From the NCBI RefSeq assembly GCF_027625935.1, contig NZ_CP115300.1:8742001-8806000 (forward strand): DNA of 64,000 bases, in the 5' to 3' direction. The translations under genes were made by a program, and so were the position numbers. The notes beneath the pieces are model-generated. The model saw only the letters and a program-made list of their open reading frames with translations. It was not told the DNA's origin and did not search any database. Shown here piece by piece: positions 18,453 to 28,571 of the stretch; the stretch's first letter is position 1, and each line of letters opens with the position of its first letter. This DNA is from Streptomyces camelliae (lineage in GTDB: Bacteria; Actinomycetota; Actinomycetes; Streptomycetales; Streptomycetaceae).

Positions 18453-19337
18453 ATGGGCAACCCGGTCGTCGTGGGCGTGGACGGCTCCCCGTCCAGCCTG
18501 GCCGCGGTGGCCGTCGCCGCGCGGGAGGCCGGGCTGCGGGGCGTGGGGCTGCGGCTGGTGCACGCCTTCGGGCGGCCCTCCCTGCCGCTGCCGTCCGGGG
18601 GAGCGCCGTGGAATCCGGCCATGGCGGGAGTGCGCGAGCTCGTGGACGGCACGCTGGCCACGGCCGAGCGGCGGGCGCGCGAAGCCGGACCGCACGTGGA
18701 GATCACCCGGGAGGTCGCCCTCGGCGAGCCGCTCACGGTGCTGGAGATCGAGTCGCGCACCGCCTCGCTCCTCGTGGTCGGCAGGCGCGGACTCGGCGGG
18801 TTCGGCGGGCTGCTGCTGGGCTCGACCGCCGTACACCTGGCCGCCCACGGCCGCTGCCCGGTGCTGGTGGTACGCGGCCGGGCGGACCCCAGCGGGCCCG
18901 TGCTGCTCGCGGTCGACGGTTCACCTGCCGGCGCGGCGGCCGTCGAGTTCGCCTTCACCGAGGCGTCGCTGCGCGGCGCGGACCTGGTGGCGCTGCACGT
19001 GTGGAACACCTGGAGCGAGCCGGCCGCCGCCGGCCCCGACAATCCGCTGGACCTGGTGGTCGACATCGACCGGATCCGCGCGGAGGGCCAGCGGTTGCTC
19101 GACGCGACCCTGGCCCCGTGGCAACTGCGCCGGCCCGGGGTCCGGGTGGAGCGGCGTCTGGTGCGCGCCCGGGTTCGCCCGGCCCTGATCGAGGCCGGTG
19201 GCGAGGCCCAGCTGGTGGTGGCCGGTGCCCGTGGCCGGGGCGGCTTCACCGGGCTGCTGCTCGGCTCGGTCAGCCAGGCCCTGCTGCACCACGCGGACTG
19301 TCCCGTCGCCGTCGTCCGGGGGACGGGGCGAGCCTGA
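18453..19337 (+). CDS. Universal stress protein, tandem USP domains, both binding motifs intact
   Basis: A 294-residue protein from ATG 18453. Unlike most USPs in this window, both domains keep the ATP signature: GRRGLGGFGGLLLGSTA in the first and GARGRGGFTGLLLGSVS in the second. It lies directly behind the alcohol dehydrogenase gene, probably on one mRNA. Its stop lies 11 bases from the stop of the convergent acyl carrier protein gene. Confidence 0.92.
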   Translation: MGNPVVVGVDGSPSSLAAVAVAAREAGLRGVGLRLVHAFGRPSLPLPSGGAPWNPAMAGVRELVDGTLATAERRAREAGPHVEITREVALGEPLTVLEIESRTASLLVVGRRGLGGFGGLLLGSTAVHLAAHGRCPVLVVRGRADPSGPVLLAVDGSPAGAAAVEFAFTEASLRGADLVALHVWNTWSEPAAAGPDNPLDLVVDIDRIRAEGQRLLDATLAPWQLRRPGVRVERRLVRARVRPALIEAGGEAQLVVAGARGRGGFTGLLLGSVSQALLHHADCPVAVVRGTGRA

Positions 19338-19348
19338 CCGACGGGCGC

Positions 19349-19624
19349 TCACGGCCTGCGGCCGGCCCCCGTCCTCGACCTGTCGACCAGGAAGCGCGTG
19401 GCACCGGCCAGCGTGGCCAGGTCGGGGAAGTCCGCTTCGTCGATACGGATTCCGGTGCGCTCGGACAGCACCTCCACCAAGCTGAGGAAGTCGAGGGAAT
19501 CCAGGTCGAACACGTCACGGAGCCGGTCGTCCGGTCGCACCGAGGCGAAGTCGGCGTCGGGGGCGATCCGCGTGATCGACTCCTTGACCACGGCCAGGGC
19601 CTGTGCGTCGTCCAAGTACGTCAT
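19349..19624 (-). CDS. Acyl carrier protein
   Basis: A 91-residue phosphopantetheine carrier. The attachment serine is in FDLDSLDFLSLVEVLSERTG, which matches the DSL motif at the start of helix II. The upstream helix (ALAVVKESITRIAPDADF) and the acidic helix II are typical. It lies downstream of an acyl-activating enzyme in the same direction, so it likely accepts an acyl group from it rather than serving general fatty acid synthesis. ATG 19624 follows GGAGGAG. No ketosynthase or phosphopantetheinyl transferase is nearby. Confidence 0.9.
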   Translation of the reverse strand: MTYLDDAQALAVVKESITRIAPDADFASVRPDDRLRDVFDLDSLDFLSLVEVLSERTGIRIDEADFPDLATLAGATRFLVDRSRTGAGRRP

Positions 19625-19629
19625 GCGGC

Positions 19630-19825
19630 TCAGGGCTCCTCCGGTTTCCGCGGCAGTCGGCCGACGGCGGTGAGGCAGCGCGCTCCCACGGCACGGCCCG
19701 TGGCCCGGTCACGAGCGGGACCCCGCCGCCGACGAGCGCGTTGCCGTCGTAGCAGCGGCGGGCGGCGTCGCGCAGGTGCAAGCGCGGCCCGGTGGTTCGG
19801 CCGGTCGGCGGGGCGTGGGCGGGGC

Positions 19826-19829
<4 letters not shown>
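19630..19829 (-). pseudogene. Small gene between the ligase and ACP, apparently frameshifted
   Basis: An ATG at 19829 overlaps the ligase stop as ATGA, the hallmark of a coupled gene. The frame reads plausible protein (LRDAARRCYDGNALVGGGVP, then LVTG) before dissolving. A neighbouring frame then reads GRAVGARCLTAVGRLPRKPE and stops 6 bases before the ACP start. One base lost or gained near 19700 would join them into a protein of about 65 residues. It could be a broken small partner of the ligase/ACP pair; I do not recognise a family. Confidence 0.4.
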
Positions 19830-21655
<1,826 letters not shown>

Positions 21656-21715
21656 GCCGGCCTCTCCTTCCCGCGGGCCTGCTACGACCATCTTCCCGCC
21701 CCGTCGTGCCCGCAC

Positions 21716-21751
21716 GGGGCCGAAGGACCTGCGACGCGGGCCGAAGCGCCC
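21716..21751. promoter_or_regulatory. Two palindromic boxes in a divergent promoter
   Basis: GGGGCC-GAA-GGACCT at 21716-21730 lies 61-75 bp before the ligase ATG (minus strand). GGGCC-GAAG-CGCCC at 21738-21751 lies 73-86 bp before the USP ATG (plus strand). Each is one or two bases off a perfect GGGCC-N4-GGCCC, and each is placed as if serving one of the two divergent genes. Confidence 0.5.
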
Positions 21752-21823
21752 TCGCGGCTCCCGCCCCGGGGTGCGACGGTGAAGGTCACCCCGTGTGGCG
21801 GCCCATGAAAGGCGGTGCACCAC

Positions 21824-22687
21824 ATGACTCTCCCTCTGGTGGTGGGCGTCGACGGCTCGGACTCCTGTCTGGAGGCGATCGACTGGGCCGTGGACGAGGC
21901 CGTCCGCCACGGTCTTCCGCTCCGGCTGGTGTACGGCTCCCTCTGGGAGCGTTACGAGGGCGGCCTGCCCTCCGCGGGCCACGAGCGCCCCTCCGAGCAG
22001 ATGATCGCGGAGCACATCGTCGCCACCGCCGCCGACCGCGCCGCGCGGCGCAATGCCGACGTGAAGGTCACCACCGGCATCCTCCCGCAGGACGCGGCGG
22101 ACGCCCTCGTACGCGAAGGGGACCATGCCTTCGCCGTGGTCACGGGATCCCGGGGCCGTGGCCGGCTCAAGGGGCTGCTGCTCGGATCGGTCGGTCTGGC
22201 CGTCGCGGCCCGCGCACCCTGCCCGGTGGTCGTGGTGCGGGGCGACCGGGCGGGCCTGGCGGGGACGCACGAGCGGATCCTGCTCGGTCTGGGGGAGGCC
22301 GACACCGGCGCGGAGGCGGTGCGGTTCGCCTTCCGGGAGGCCGAGGTGCGCGGCTGCGTCCTGGACGTGGTGCGTGCCTGGCGCCGGCCGGCCTACGACG
22401 GCGGCGCCCGGGCCGCGGCCGGCGACGCCCACGAGGAGCGTGCCGCCGAACTGCTCGACACCCTGCTCGAAGACGCGACCGCCGAGCATCCGCACGTCCG
22501 GACGCGCCGGACGACCCTTGAGGGACCGGCCGGGAAGGTGCTCGTCGACGGGTCGGCGGCCGCGGATCTCGTGATCATCGGGGCCCGGCGCAGGACGGGG
22601 CTCCTCGGGCTTCAGCTCGGCCGGGTGAGTCACACGCTGCTGCACCACGCCCTGTGCCCGGTCGCCGTCGTGCCGCAGCGGCACTGA
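21824..22687 (+). CDS. Universal stress protein, tandem USP domains
   Basis: A 287-residue protein. ATG 21824 gives MTLPLVVGVDGSDSCLEAID; a GTG nine bases earlier is the alternative start. Domain one carries GSRGRGRLKGLLLGSVG, complete for nucleotide binding. Domain two carries GARRRTGLLGLQLGRVS, degenerate at the last Gly-Ser. Residues 20-60 (VDEAVRHGLPLRLVYGSLWE) are nearly shared with the USPs at 14 and 32.4 kb, pointing to local duplication. It is transcribed divergently from the acyl ligase. Confidence 0.92.
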   Translation: MTLPLVVGVDGSDSCLEAIDWAVDEAVRHGLPLRLVYGSLWERYEGGLPSAGHERPSEQMIAEHIVATAADRAARRNADVKVTTGILPQDAADALVREGDHAFAVVTGSRGRGRLKGLLLGSVGLAVAARAPCPVVVVRGDRAGLAGTHERILLGLGEADTGAEAVRFAFREAEVRGCVLDVVRAWRRPAYDGGARAAAGDAHEERAAELLDTLLEDATAEHPHVRTRRTTLEGPAGKVLVDGSAAADLVIIGARRRTGLLGLQLGRVSHTLLHHALCPVAVVPQRH

Positions 22688-22730
22688 CCGCTTCGAGGAG
22701 CCGACCGCCGGCTCACCCGTTCTCCGCTTC

Positions 22731-22940
22731 TCAGCCGAACAGACGGGGCACGCGGATGGTCTCGACGCGCCGCCAGCGGCCGTCGGGCAGCAGCATGCGA
22801 TCGCCGTCGGCGCCGACGGCGGGTGAGCGGACCGAGCCGGCCACCGACGCGGTCCGTCGCCGTGCCCGCCCCGTCGACGGCAACAGGGCACCGCAGCCGG
22901 CGCTCTCGGCTCCAGGCCCGGCCTGCACGCGTTCGTTCAT
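22731..22940 (-). CDS. Small protein of 69 residues, unknown
   Basis: ATG 22940 is preceded by a very strong site (GGAGGGAGGGACG), which is the main reason to call it. The N-terminal two thirds are Ala/Arg/Ser-rich and probably disordered. The C-terminus, DRMLLPDGRWRRVETIRVPR followed by LFG, looks folded and constrained. No family is recognised. Its stop converges on the preceding USP stop. About 440 bases follow on its 5' side (22941-23381) with no other gene that I can support, apart from the hairpin listed separately. Confidence 0.55.
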   Translation of the reverse strand: MNERVQAGPGAESAGCGALLPSTGRARRRTASVAGSVRSPAVGADGDRMLLPDGRWRRVETIRVPRLFG

Positions 22941-23255
22941 CGTCCCTCCCTCCGTACGTCCGGACATCCGACGGTCGCTGTCCGACGGCCGTGGTCGGGC
23001 AGGCCGCCGACACACCCCAGCATCGCTCCCCGGCACGGCATGGTGCGAGGGCACACGGAACCGGCGGCTGCAGGGGCGGAGAGGTCCAACGCCCCCTGGA
23101 ACGGCCGGTGGACCGGAGCGCCGACTGCACGTCGCCTTGACGGCCGAGGGAGCACGGCGACCGTGTGGCAGGACACTCGCGGTGCCGTCGCCATGCCGCC
23201 CTGGACCCGCGAGGGGGAACGCGTGGGGTCCGGCTGGGTGGCGCGGTACGGCCGT

Positions 23256-23294
23256 CGATGAGCGTCCGGCGTCGTCATGCCGCCGGATGCTCAT
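23256..23294. repeat. Inverted repeat, 15-bp arms with one mismatch, 9-base loop
   Basis: GATGAGCGTCCGGCG (23256-23270) pairs with CGCCGGATGCTCATC (23280-23294), with one G-T wobble. It lies in the long intergenic region about 90 bases before the single-domain USP gene. It may be a transcript hairpin or an operator. No T-run follows, so it is not a classical terminator. Confidence 0.5.
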
Positions 23295-23381
23295 CTCTGG
23301 CGGTGGGGCGGTGCGTCCCGCAGCGTGGAGAAGGGGAGCGGACCGGCCGGGTGCGCGCAGACGGAACGAGAGGTGGCACGC

Positions 23382-23825
23382 ATGGACAGGGATGTCTCCG
23401 AGCGCCGGGTGGTGGTCGGCGTCGACGGGTCGCCGTCCTCGTACGAGGCCCTGCGCTGGGCCGTGCGCTACGCCGCCCTCGTCGACGGCACCGTGGACGC
23501 CGTCGCGGTGTGGGAGCTGCCGGGCCTGTACGGCTGGTCGGCGCCCGCCGTGGACATGGACGTCGACGAGAACGAGGCCCGGCAGGCGATGCGGAAGGAA
23601 CTGACCGAGGTGCTCGGCACGGACGTGGCCGGCTCGGTCCGCACCCATGTGGTGCACGGCAACCCCACCGATGTCCTGCTGCGGGCCGCCGAGGGAGCCG
23701 AGGTGATCGTCGTCGGCAGCCGCGGGAGGGGCGGGTTCGCGCGGGCCCTGCTCGGCTCGGTCAGCCAGAACGTGTCGCAGCACGCGAGCTGCCCGGTCGT
23801 GATCGTGCGGTCCGCGCCGGCGTGA
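23382..23825 (+). CDS. Universal stress protein, single domain
   Basis: A 147-residue UspA-type protein, the only single-domain one here. ATG 23382 follows GAGAGG. The ATP-binding signature GSRGRGGFARALLGSVS is complete, and the C-terminal strand QHASCPVVIVRSAP is standard. Single-domain USPs form dimers that bind ATP. Its stop is 4 bases from the stop of the convergent CBS-domain gene. Confidence 0.92.
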   Translation: MDRDVSERRVVVGVDGSPSSYEALRWAVRYAALVDGTVDAVAVWELPGLYGWSAPAVDMDVDENEARQAMRKELTEVLGTDVAGSVRTHVVHGNPTDVLLRAAEGAEVIVVGSRGRGGFARALLGSVSQNVSQHASCPVVIVRSAPA

Positions 23826-23829
23826 CGTT

Positions 23830-24288
23830 TCAGGGCCCGTGCCGGGACCGGGGCTGCGCGGGCGGCCCCGGCGGCTCCTGCAGGACGCTCCAGGAGACCG
23901 GGCCCAGCAGGTCGGCCAGCCGTCGGAAGACGTCCAGGAGCAGGTCGTCGATGGTCAGCACGCCCACCACCCGGCCCGCGTCCAGGACGGGCAGCCGGCG
24001 GACGCCCGAGCGGCGGAACGCCCGGTAGGCCGCCTGGAGATCGTCGTCGGCCTCGACCGTGACCGCCTTCGCCGACATCACCGTGTCCACCCGCGCGGTC
24101 GGCTCCAGACCGCCGCCGAGGGCGCGCACGGCGAGGTCGCGGTCGGTGACGATGCCGCGCAGTACTCCGTCCTCGGTCACGAGGACCGAGCCGACGGCGT
24201 ACTCGGTCATGCACCGGGTCGCCTCGGCCAGGGAGACGTCCGGTGTCACGCACACCGGCGGAGCGGTCATCAACTCGGAGACGTTCAT
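23830..24288 (-). CDS. CBS-domain pair protein
   Basis: A 152-residue protein that is essentially one Bateman module. CBS1 is MNVSELMTAPPVCVTPDVSL to IVTDRDLAVRAL; CBS2 is VDTVMSAKAVTVEADDDLQA to VGVLTIDDLLLDV. CBS pairs bind AMP, ATP or NADH and sense energy state. It resembles the hypoxic response protein type of mycobacteria. It is the last gene of a three-gene minus-strand set (USP, nitroreductase, CBS) with gaps of 29 and 60 bases. Confidence 0.9.
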   Translation of the reverse strand: MNVSELMTAPPVCVTPDVSLAEATRCMTEYAVGSVLVTEDGVLRGIVTDRDLAVRALGGGLEPTARVDTVMSAKAVTVEADDDLQAAYRAFRRSGVRRLPVLDAGRVVGVLTIDDLLLDVFRRLADLLGPVSWSVLQEPPGPPAQPRSRHGP

Positions 24289-24348
24289 ACGGCTCCTCCT
24301 GCCTGTGAGGTCGGGCCGGCGCCCGTGGGTCCGGGCCGCGAGCCCGCG

Positions 24349-25338
24349 TCAGAGGACATCGAGCAGATCGGCCACCGGCCGTCGCGGGCTCGCGGGGCCT
24401 TCGGGGCCGTAGCCGAGCCGGATCACCATCTGGACGTGCGCCATGGCCGAGACGGGGTCGCGGACGGCCCACCGGATCTCCGGCCACTCCAGGGGCTGGG
24501 AGGTGACCGAGATGACCAGTCCGTCCGTCGTGGCCCGCAGCCAGACACGCTCCAGTGCCTGACCCGCCCGCAGCCAGTCCGCCGGTCCGTCGCGGGTCGT
24601 ACCCAGCAGAGCGATGTCGGGGTTCTTCTCGAAGGGCGCCCAGCCGCGCCCGGGGACCTTGCGGCCGACGGCGAAGTCACGCACGGGGACCGAGGTACCG
24701 CGCCGGCGCGGACCGAACGCCTCGGCGGGGATGCCGTCGGACGCCGCGGCGGCGCCCGACGGTTCCGTACGCGTCCATCGCGCCGTCTCCTCGCGCAGGC
24801 CCGGGTCGGCCGCTTCCCTGCCCTCGGCGTCCCGCACCAGTTCCAGGACCGACCGCACATGCCAGGCACCGGGGAACAGCAGCTGTGCGCCCTCGGCGCG
24901 GGCCGCCTCGCACAGCCCCTCGCGCACGAGGGCGGGGACCGCCTCGTCGCGGTAGGGCCGGCGGCTGGAGTGCCGGCGGGGGACCGCGGGCCGCAGCGGG
25001 GCCAGCGCCGCGTCGGGCGCTCCGGTGCCGCACAGATGCAGCTCGGCGAGGAACTCCGGGTAGGCCGCGTCGGGCAGCAGCCGCACGACCGGCGCCAGCC
25101 CCGCCGCGGCGGCGGCCACGCGCAGGTTGAACAGCGCGGCCCCGCAGCCCAGATGAAGGCCCCGGTTGTCCGGGTCGGCCCGCGGCAGGGTGCGCTTCAG
25201 GTCGGCGTACACGCGCAGCACGCCGAGATCCCGCAGGTAGCGGAACGCCCAGGGCTGTGCGTTGTGCAGCGAGGGTGCGGTGCCGGCGTCCGCCACGAGC
25301 GCCGTGACGGTGTCCACGTCCAGCGGTTGTGTGGTCAT
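24349..25338 (-). CDS. Acg-type nitroreductase family protein
   Basis: A 329-residue protein from ATG 25338. The N-terminal APSLHNAQPWAFRYLRDLGV and the C-terminal MAHVQMVIRLGYGPEGPASP fit the Acg/FMN-binding nitroreductase-like group known as DosR-regulated in mycobacteria. That group keeps the nitroreductase fold but often has a covering lid and unclear enzymatic activity. It may bind or sequester FMN. It lies between a USP and a CBS gene in one transcription unit. Confidence 0.88.
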   Translation of the reverse strand: MTTQPLDVDTVTALVADAGTAPSLHNAQPWAFRYLRDLGVLRVYADLKRTLPRADPDNRGLHLGCGAALFNLRVAAAAAGLAPVVRLLPDAAYPEFLAELHLCGTGAPDAALAPLRPAVPRRHSSRRPYRDEAVPALVREGLCEAARAEGAQLLFPGAWHVRSVLELVRDAEGREAADPGLREETARWTRTEPSGAAAASDGIPAEAFGPRRRGTSVPVRDFAVGRKVPGRGWAPFEKNPDIALLGTTRDGPADWLRAGQALERVWLRATTDGLVISVTSQPLEWPEIRWAVRDPVSAMAHVQMVIRLGYGPEGPASPRRPVADLLDVL

Positions 25339-25367
25339 GGTGGCTTCCTTCGTGACGGTCCGGCGGC

Positions 25368-26246
25368 TCACCCGGGGGACGGGACGGCGATGACCGGGCA
25401 GCGGGCGTGGTGCAGCACACCCTGGCTGACCGAGCCCAGCAGCATGCCGGTGAAGCCTCCGCGCCCCCGGGTCCCCACGACCAGGCCGAGCGCATGGGCC
25501 GAGGCGTCGGTGAGCACCTGCACGGGATGTCCGACGACCAGTTCGTGACGCAGGTCCACTTCGGGGAAGCGGTCGCGGCGGCCCGCCACGATCTCGGACA
25601 GCAGCCGCCGGGCCTCCTGCTGCGGCCCGTGCTCGTCGAAGATCCTCAGCGGCCCGGACTCCCGGACGAGCAGGGCCCGCAGCTCGGCGCCGCGCAGGGC
25701 CGCCTCCTCGAACGCCACGTCGACCGCGGCGGCCGAGTGCGGGCTGCCGTCGACGCCGACCACGAAGTACGCGGGATCCTGGACGATGTGTTCCGGCTCG
25801 GGCACGACCACCAGGGGGCAGTGCGTGTGTGCCATGAGCGGCAGGGCGACGGACGCGGAGCCGAACAGCTCCTGCGTCCGGTCCAGATGCCGCGATCCGA
25901 GCACGACGGCGGTGGCGTCGCGGCTCTGCTCGCGCAGCACCCACACCGGGTCGCCCTCCGCGAGCAGGGCGTCCACCTCCAGCTGCGGGTGCCTGGTGGC
26001 GACGTAGTCCGCCGCCCCCTCCAGCACGCGCCGGCCCGCTTTGTGCAGCGCCTCGTTCCACTCCTCCCAGGACGGCGGGACCTCCCGCCCCCGATACCCC
26101 CTGGTCGGCACGCCCTCGACATGGACCGCACGCAACGGGAGCCGGCGGCGGGCGGCCTCGTCGGCAGCCCAGGCCAGCGCCGTGTGCCGGGCCGGATCCG
26201 GATCGACGCCCACCACGACCGGCCGGCGGTCACCGGGCCGGGACAT
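25368..26246 (-). CDS. Universal stress protein, tandem USP domains, N-terminal motif degenerate
   Basis: A 292-residue protein from ATG 26246 behind GGAGGCGGCC. Here the usual pattern is reversed. The first domain has GSRHLDRTQELFGSASV without the standard glycines, while the second keeps GTRGRGGFTGMLLGSVS. It is the first gene of the USP-nitroreductase-CBS set. A DevR-like box lies 164-179 bases upstream. Confidence 0.9.
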   Translation of the reverse strand: MSRPGDRRPVVVGVDPDPARHTALAWAADEAARRRLPLRAVHVEGVPTRGYRGREVPPSWEEWNEALHKAGRRVLEGAADYVATRHPQLEVDALLAEGDPVWVLREQSRDATAVVLGSRHLDRTQELFGSASVALPLMAHTHCPLVVVPEPEHIVQDPAYFVVGVDGSPHSAAAVDVAFEEAALRGAELRALLVRESGPLRIFDEHGPQQEARRLLSEIVAGRRDRFPEVDLRHELVVGHPVQVLTDASAHALGLVVGTRGRGGFTGMLLGSVSQGVLHHARCPVIAVPSPG

Positions 26247-26409
26247 GGCCGCCTCCGGACATCATCTCGCCGGTCACGGCGGGTCCGGCGGCCCGGTCCT
26301 TGTCATTCAGTGGTGCGGGAGCGGCCATCGCCCTCGCCTCCTCCCTGCGGTGGCGCGGACGAGCACCGCCGCCGGTTCCATCGAAGGTTCTGCCGGGGCC
26401 GGTCTACCA

Positions 26410-26425
26410 GGGGCCATTGGTCCCC
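26410..26425. promoter_or_regulatory. Palindrome GGGGCC-ATTG-GTCCCC
   Basis: An imperfect dyad of the GGGNCC-N4-GNCCC type in the 218-base gap between the USP start and the stop of the nicotinate phosphoribosyltransferase gene. It is farther from its presumed target (about 165 bp) than most boxes here. Confidence 0.4.
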
Positions 26426-26464
26426 AGGGCGGCCCCGTAGGCCCTGGCGGCGCACCGGGACCGG

Positions 26465-27838
26465 TCACGGTGTACGAGCCGAGAGCGCGGAAGAGGGCGG
26501 CGCGGCCGCGGGCCGGCGGAGCCGGGCGTCGATGCCGGAGCGCACCACGGTCGTCAGGTGCTCAAGGGCCCGGGACCGGACCGGCGCGACCGGCTCCGGA
26601 CTGTCGATCCGGCGAGCCGTCTCGGGCAGCGCGGCGACGTCCTCGCGGAATCGCTCTCGGGCGTCTTGCAGCCGGTCGGGCGGGCCTGTCCGCCGCCCGC
26701 CGCGCATCACCGTGCGCAGCAGGGGCCGCGCCGCGTCCGGCGGTTCCTCGTCCGCCAGGGCGATGACGTCGGGGCGCCCGGGCCGGCGGAAGACCTGTTT
26801 GCGGCCCGGGGCCGTGACCTTCGCCGAGGACAGCTTCATGACGGGACGGCCGGCGTACTCGACGAGCTTGTACGCGGCGTCCAGGTACGGGGCGTCCGCG
26901 GCCACGCCCACCCGTGTGCCCACCGCGTACACGTCGATCGGCGCGCCGGCGCGCACCAGCCGGTCCACGGCGTACTCGTCGAGTCCGCCGCTGGCCACGA
27001 TCCGTACGTCGTTCAGGCCGGCGGTGTCCAGCAGCGCGCGGGCCCGGCGTGCCAGCGCGTCGAGATCACCGCTGTCCAGACGGACGGCACAGCCGGGACC
27101 GCGCCGGAGGCCGGTCAGCACCCGGGCAGCGGTGCGCACCCCCTCCTCGGTGTCGTAGGTGTCGACGAGGAAGGTGACCGGGCCGGGGTGGCTCAGCGCG
27201 AAGGCACGGAAGGCGGCCTCCTCGTTCGGGAAGGCCTCGATGTAGGAGTGCGCCATGGTGCCCGAGGCCGGGATGCCGAGGGCGGTGGCCGCGGCGACGT
27301 TGCTCGTGCCGGCGAAGCCCACCAGGGCACCCAGCCGGGCGGCCTGGAACCCGGCCCACGGACCATGGGTGCGGCGCAGCGAGAAGTCCACGACCTGCCG
27401 TCCGGCCGCGGCCAGCACGCAGCGTGCCGCCTTGGACGCCACCGACGTCTGGTGGCAGAGCTGGTTCAGCAGGTACGTCTCGACGAGCTGGGCCTGGGGC
27501 AGCGGCGCGGTCACCTCCAGCAGCGGCTCTCCGGCGCACACCACACGGCCTTCCGGTACGGCCCGGACCTCGCCCTCGAAGCAGAGGCCGCGAAGCGGCA
27601 GCAGGTCGTGCACCGGGCGACGCAGGGCGGCCGCGAACTCCTCGACGTCCTCGCGTTCGACGCGGTAGCCGGCCAGGTGGTCCAGGGCGGATTCCAGACC
27701 GGCGGCGACCAGGAAGCCGCGGCCGGGCGGGAGGTCGCGGACGAAGAGACTGAAGGTGGCCGGTGCATGCATGTCCTCGCGCAGGTAGGACAGGGCCATG
27801 GTCACTTCGTAGAGATCGGTGGTGGTGACGTCGGACAT
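26465..27838 (-). CDS. pncB: Nicotinate phosphoribosyltransferase
   Basis: A 457-residue NAD-salvage enzyme that joins nicotinate and PRPP. Start ATG 27838 gives MSDVTTTDLYEVTMALSYLR, the standard N-terminus. Key features: VDFSLRRTHGPWAG (phosphorylated His region), FAGTSNVAAATALGIPASGT (PRPP phosphate loop), GTMAHSYIEAFP, LDSGDLDALARRARALLD and YAVGTRVGVAAD. Its ribosome site is poor. A second NAPRTase placed in dormancy islands may keep NAD up when synthesis is limited (inference). It is divergent from hsp20 with a shared box between. Confidence 0.93.
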   Translation of the reverse strand: MSDVTTTDLYEVTMALSYLREDMHAPATFSLFVRDLPPGRGFLVAAGLESALDHLAGYRVEREDVEEFAAALRRPVHDLLPLRGLCFEGEVRAVPEGRVVCAGEPLLEVTAPLPQAQLVETYLLNQLCHQTSVASKAARCVLAAAGRQVVDFSLRRTHGPWAGFQAARLGALVGFAGTSNVAAATALGIPASGTMAHSYIEAFPNEEAAFRAFALSHPGPVTFLVDTYDTEEGVRTAARVLTGLRRGPGCAVRLDSGDLDALARRARALLDTAGLNDVRIVASGGLDEYAVDRLVRAGAPIDVYAVGTRVGVAADAPYLDAAYKLVEYAGRPVMKLSSAKVTAPGRKQVFRRPGRPDVIALADEEPPDAARPLLRTVMRGGRRTGPPDRLQDARERFREDVAALPETARRIDSPEPVAPVRSRALEHLTTVVRSGIDARLRRPAAAPPSSALSARTP

Positions 27839-27925
27839 GGTGATCGCCGCCGTATGTGGTCGCTTCTCCCGGCACCAGTCTGATCGTGCCAGGTGTGGGT
27901 AAAAGGGACATAGGGGACCCCGGCA

Positions 27926-27941
27926 GGGGCTGTTCGGCCTC
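27926..27941. promoter_or_regulatory. Imperfect box GGGGCTGTTCGGCCTC between pncB and hsp20
   Basis: A dyad with two mismatches to GGGCC-N4-GGCCC. It is 70 bp from the hsp20 ATG and 88 bp from the pncB ATG, the preferred spacing on both sides, so it could serve both divergent genes. GGGACATAGGGGACCCC at 27905-27921 adds GGGAC half-sites. Confidence 0.45.
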
Positions 27942-28010
27942 AGTGCGACAGCGCCGGGGCGCGCTGCACTGGAGGTGCCGGCGGACGACGACAACCGAGG
28001 AGGTACGGCG

Positions 28011-28415
28011 ATGGCCACACTGACACGCAGGCAGAGGTTCCCGTTCCCGGAGATCCCGGACTGGTTCGAGACGATTCCCAGCAGGCTCACGATGCCCGCG
28101 GTCCGTATCGAGGACTACCTGGAGGAGGGGCGCTACGTGCTGCGCGCCGAGCTTCCCGGCATGGCCCCCGAGGACATCGACGTCGTGATCGGCGACGGGG
28201 TGCTGACGGTTCAGGCCGAGCGCACCGAGCGGGAGGTGGACAAGAGCCACAGCGAGATCCGGTACGGCGAGATGAGCCGCAGCGTGACGCTGCCGCCCGG
28301 CGCCGACGAGGACGACGTCAAGGCCGACTACACCAACGGCATGCTGACCGTCAGCGTGGGGCTGGGCGTCGAGAAGGCGGAGGCCCGGCACGTCGAGATC
28401 CAGCACGGCAGCTGA
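28011..28415 (+). CDS. Hsp20 small heat shock protein (alpha-crystallin domain)
   Basis: A 134-residue ATP-independent chaperone from ATG 28011, with a textbook GAGGAGG 7 bases upstream. The alpha-crystallin domain spans residues 30-130: YVLRAELPGMAPEDIDVVI, LTVQAERTEREVDKSHSEIR, YGEMSRSVTLPPGADEDDVK and the G-M-L signature in YTNGMLTVSVGL. It is the counterpart of the DosR-induced alpha-crystallin of mycobacteria. It binds unfolding proteins in the cytoplasm. A hairpin terminator follows. Confidence 0.94.
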   Translation: MATLTRRQRFPFPEIPDWFETIPSRLTMPAVRIEDYLEEGRYVLRAELPGMAPEDIDVVIGDGVLTVQAERTEREVDKSHSEIRYGEMSRSVTLPPGADEDDVKADYTNGMLTVSVGLGVEKAEARHVEIQHGS

Positions 28416-28435
28416 CGAGGACGCCTTTGCGTCCG

Positions 28436-28459
28436 CGGCGGGCCCGAGCGGGCCCGCCG
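28436..28459 (+). terminator. Hairpin after hsp20
   Basis: CGGCGGGCCC (28436-28445), loop GAGC, GGGCCCGCCG (28450-28459): a perfect 10-bp GC stem starting 20 bases after the hsp20 stop. There is no U-tract, as is usual for Streptomyces terminators. Confidence 0.6.
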
Positions 28460-28571
28460 ACGTCTGCGCGCGTCGCGCCGCGGTCACCCCGCGCCGCGCG
28501 AAGCGGCCCAGCGACGCCGAACGTCCTCCTCGTGCTCGCCTCCCAGGGCGTGAGGACTGAGGAGACAGGTC

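Noticed and set aside
28436..28459. Another DevR-type box (GGGCCC-GAGC-GGGCCC)
   Set aside because: It immediately follows the hsp20 stop with a continuous 10-bp stem and is more than 110 bp from the next start, so a terminator is the better reading.
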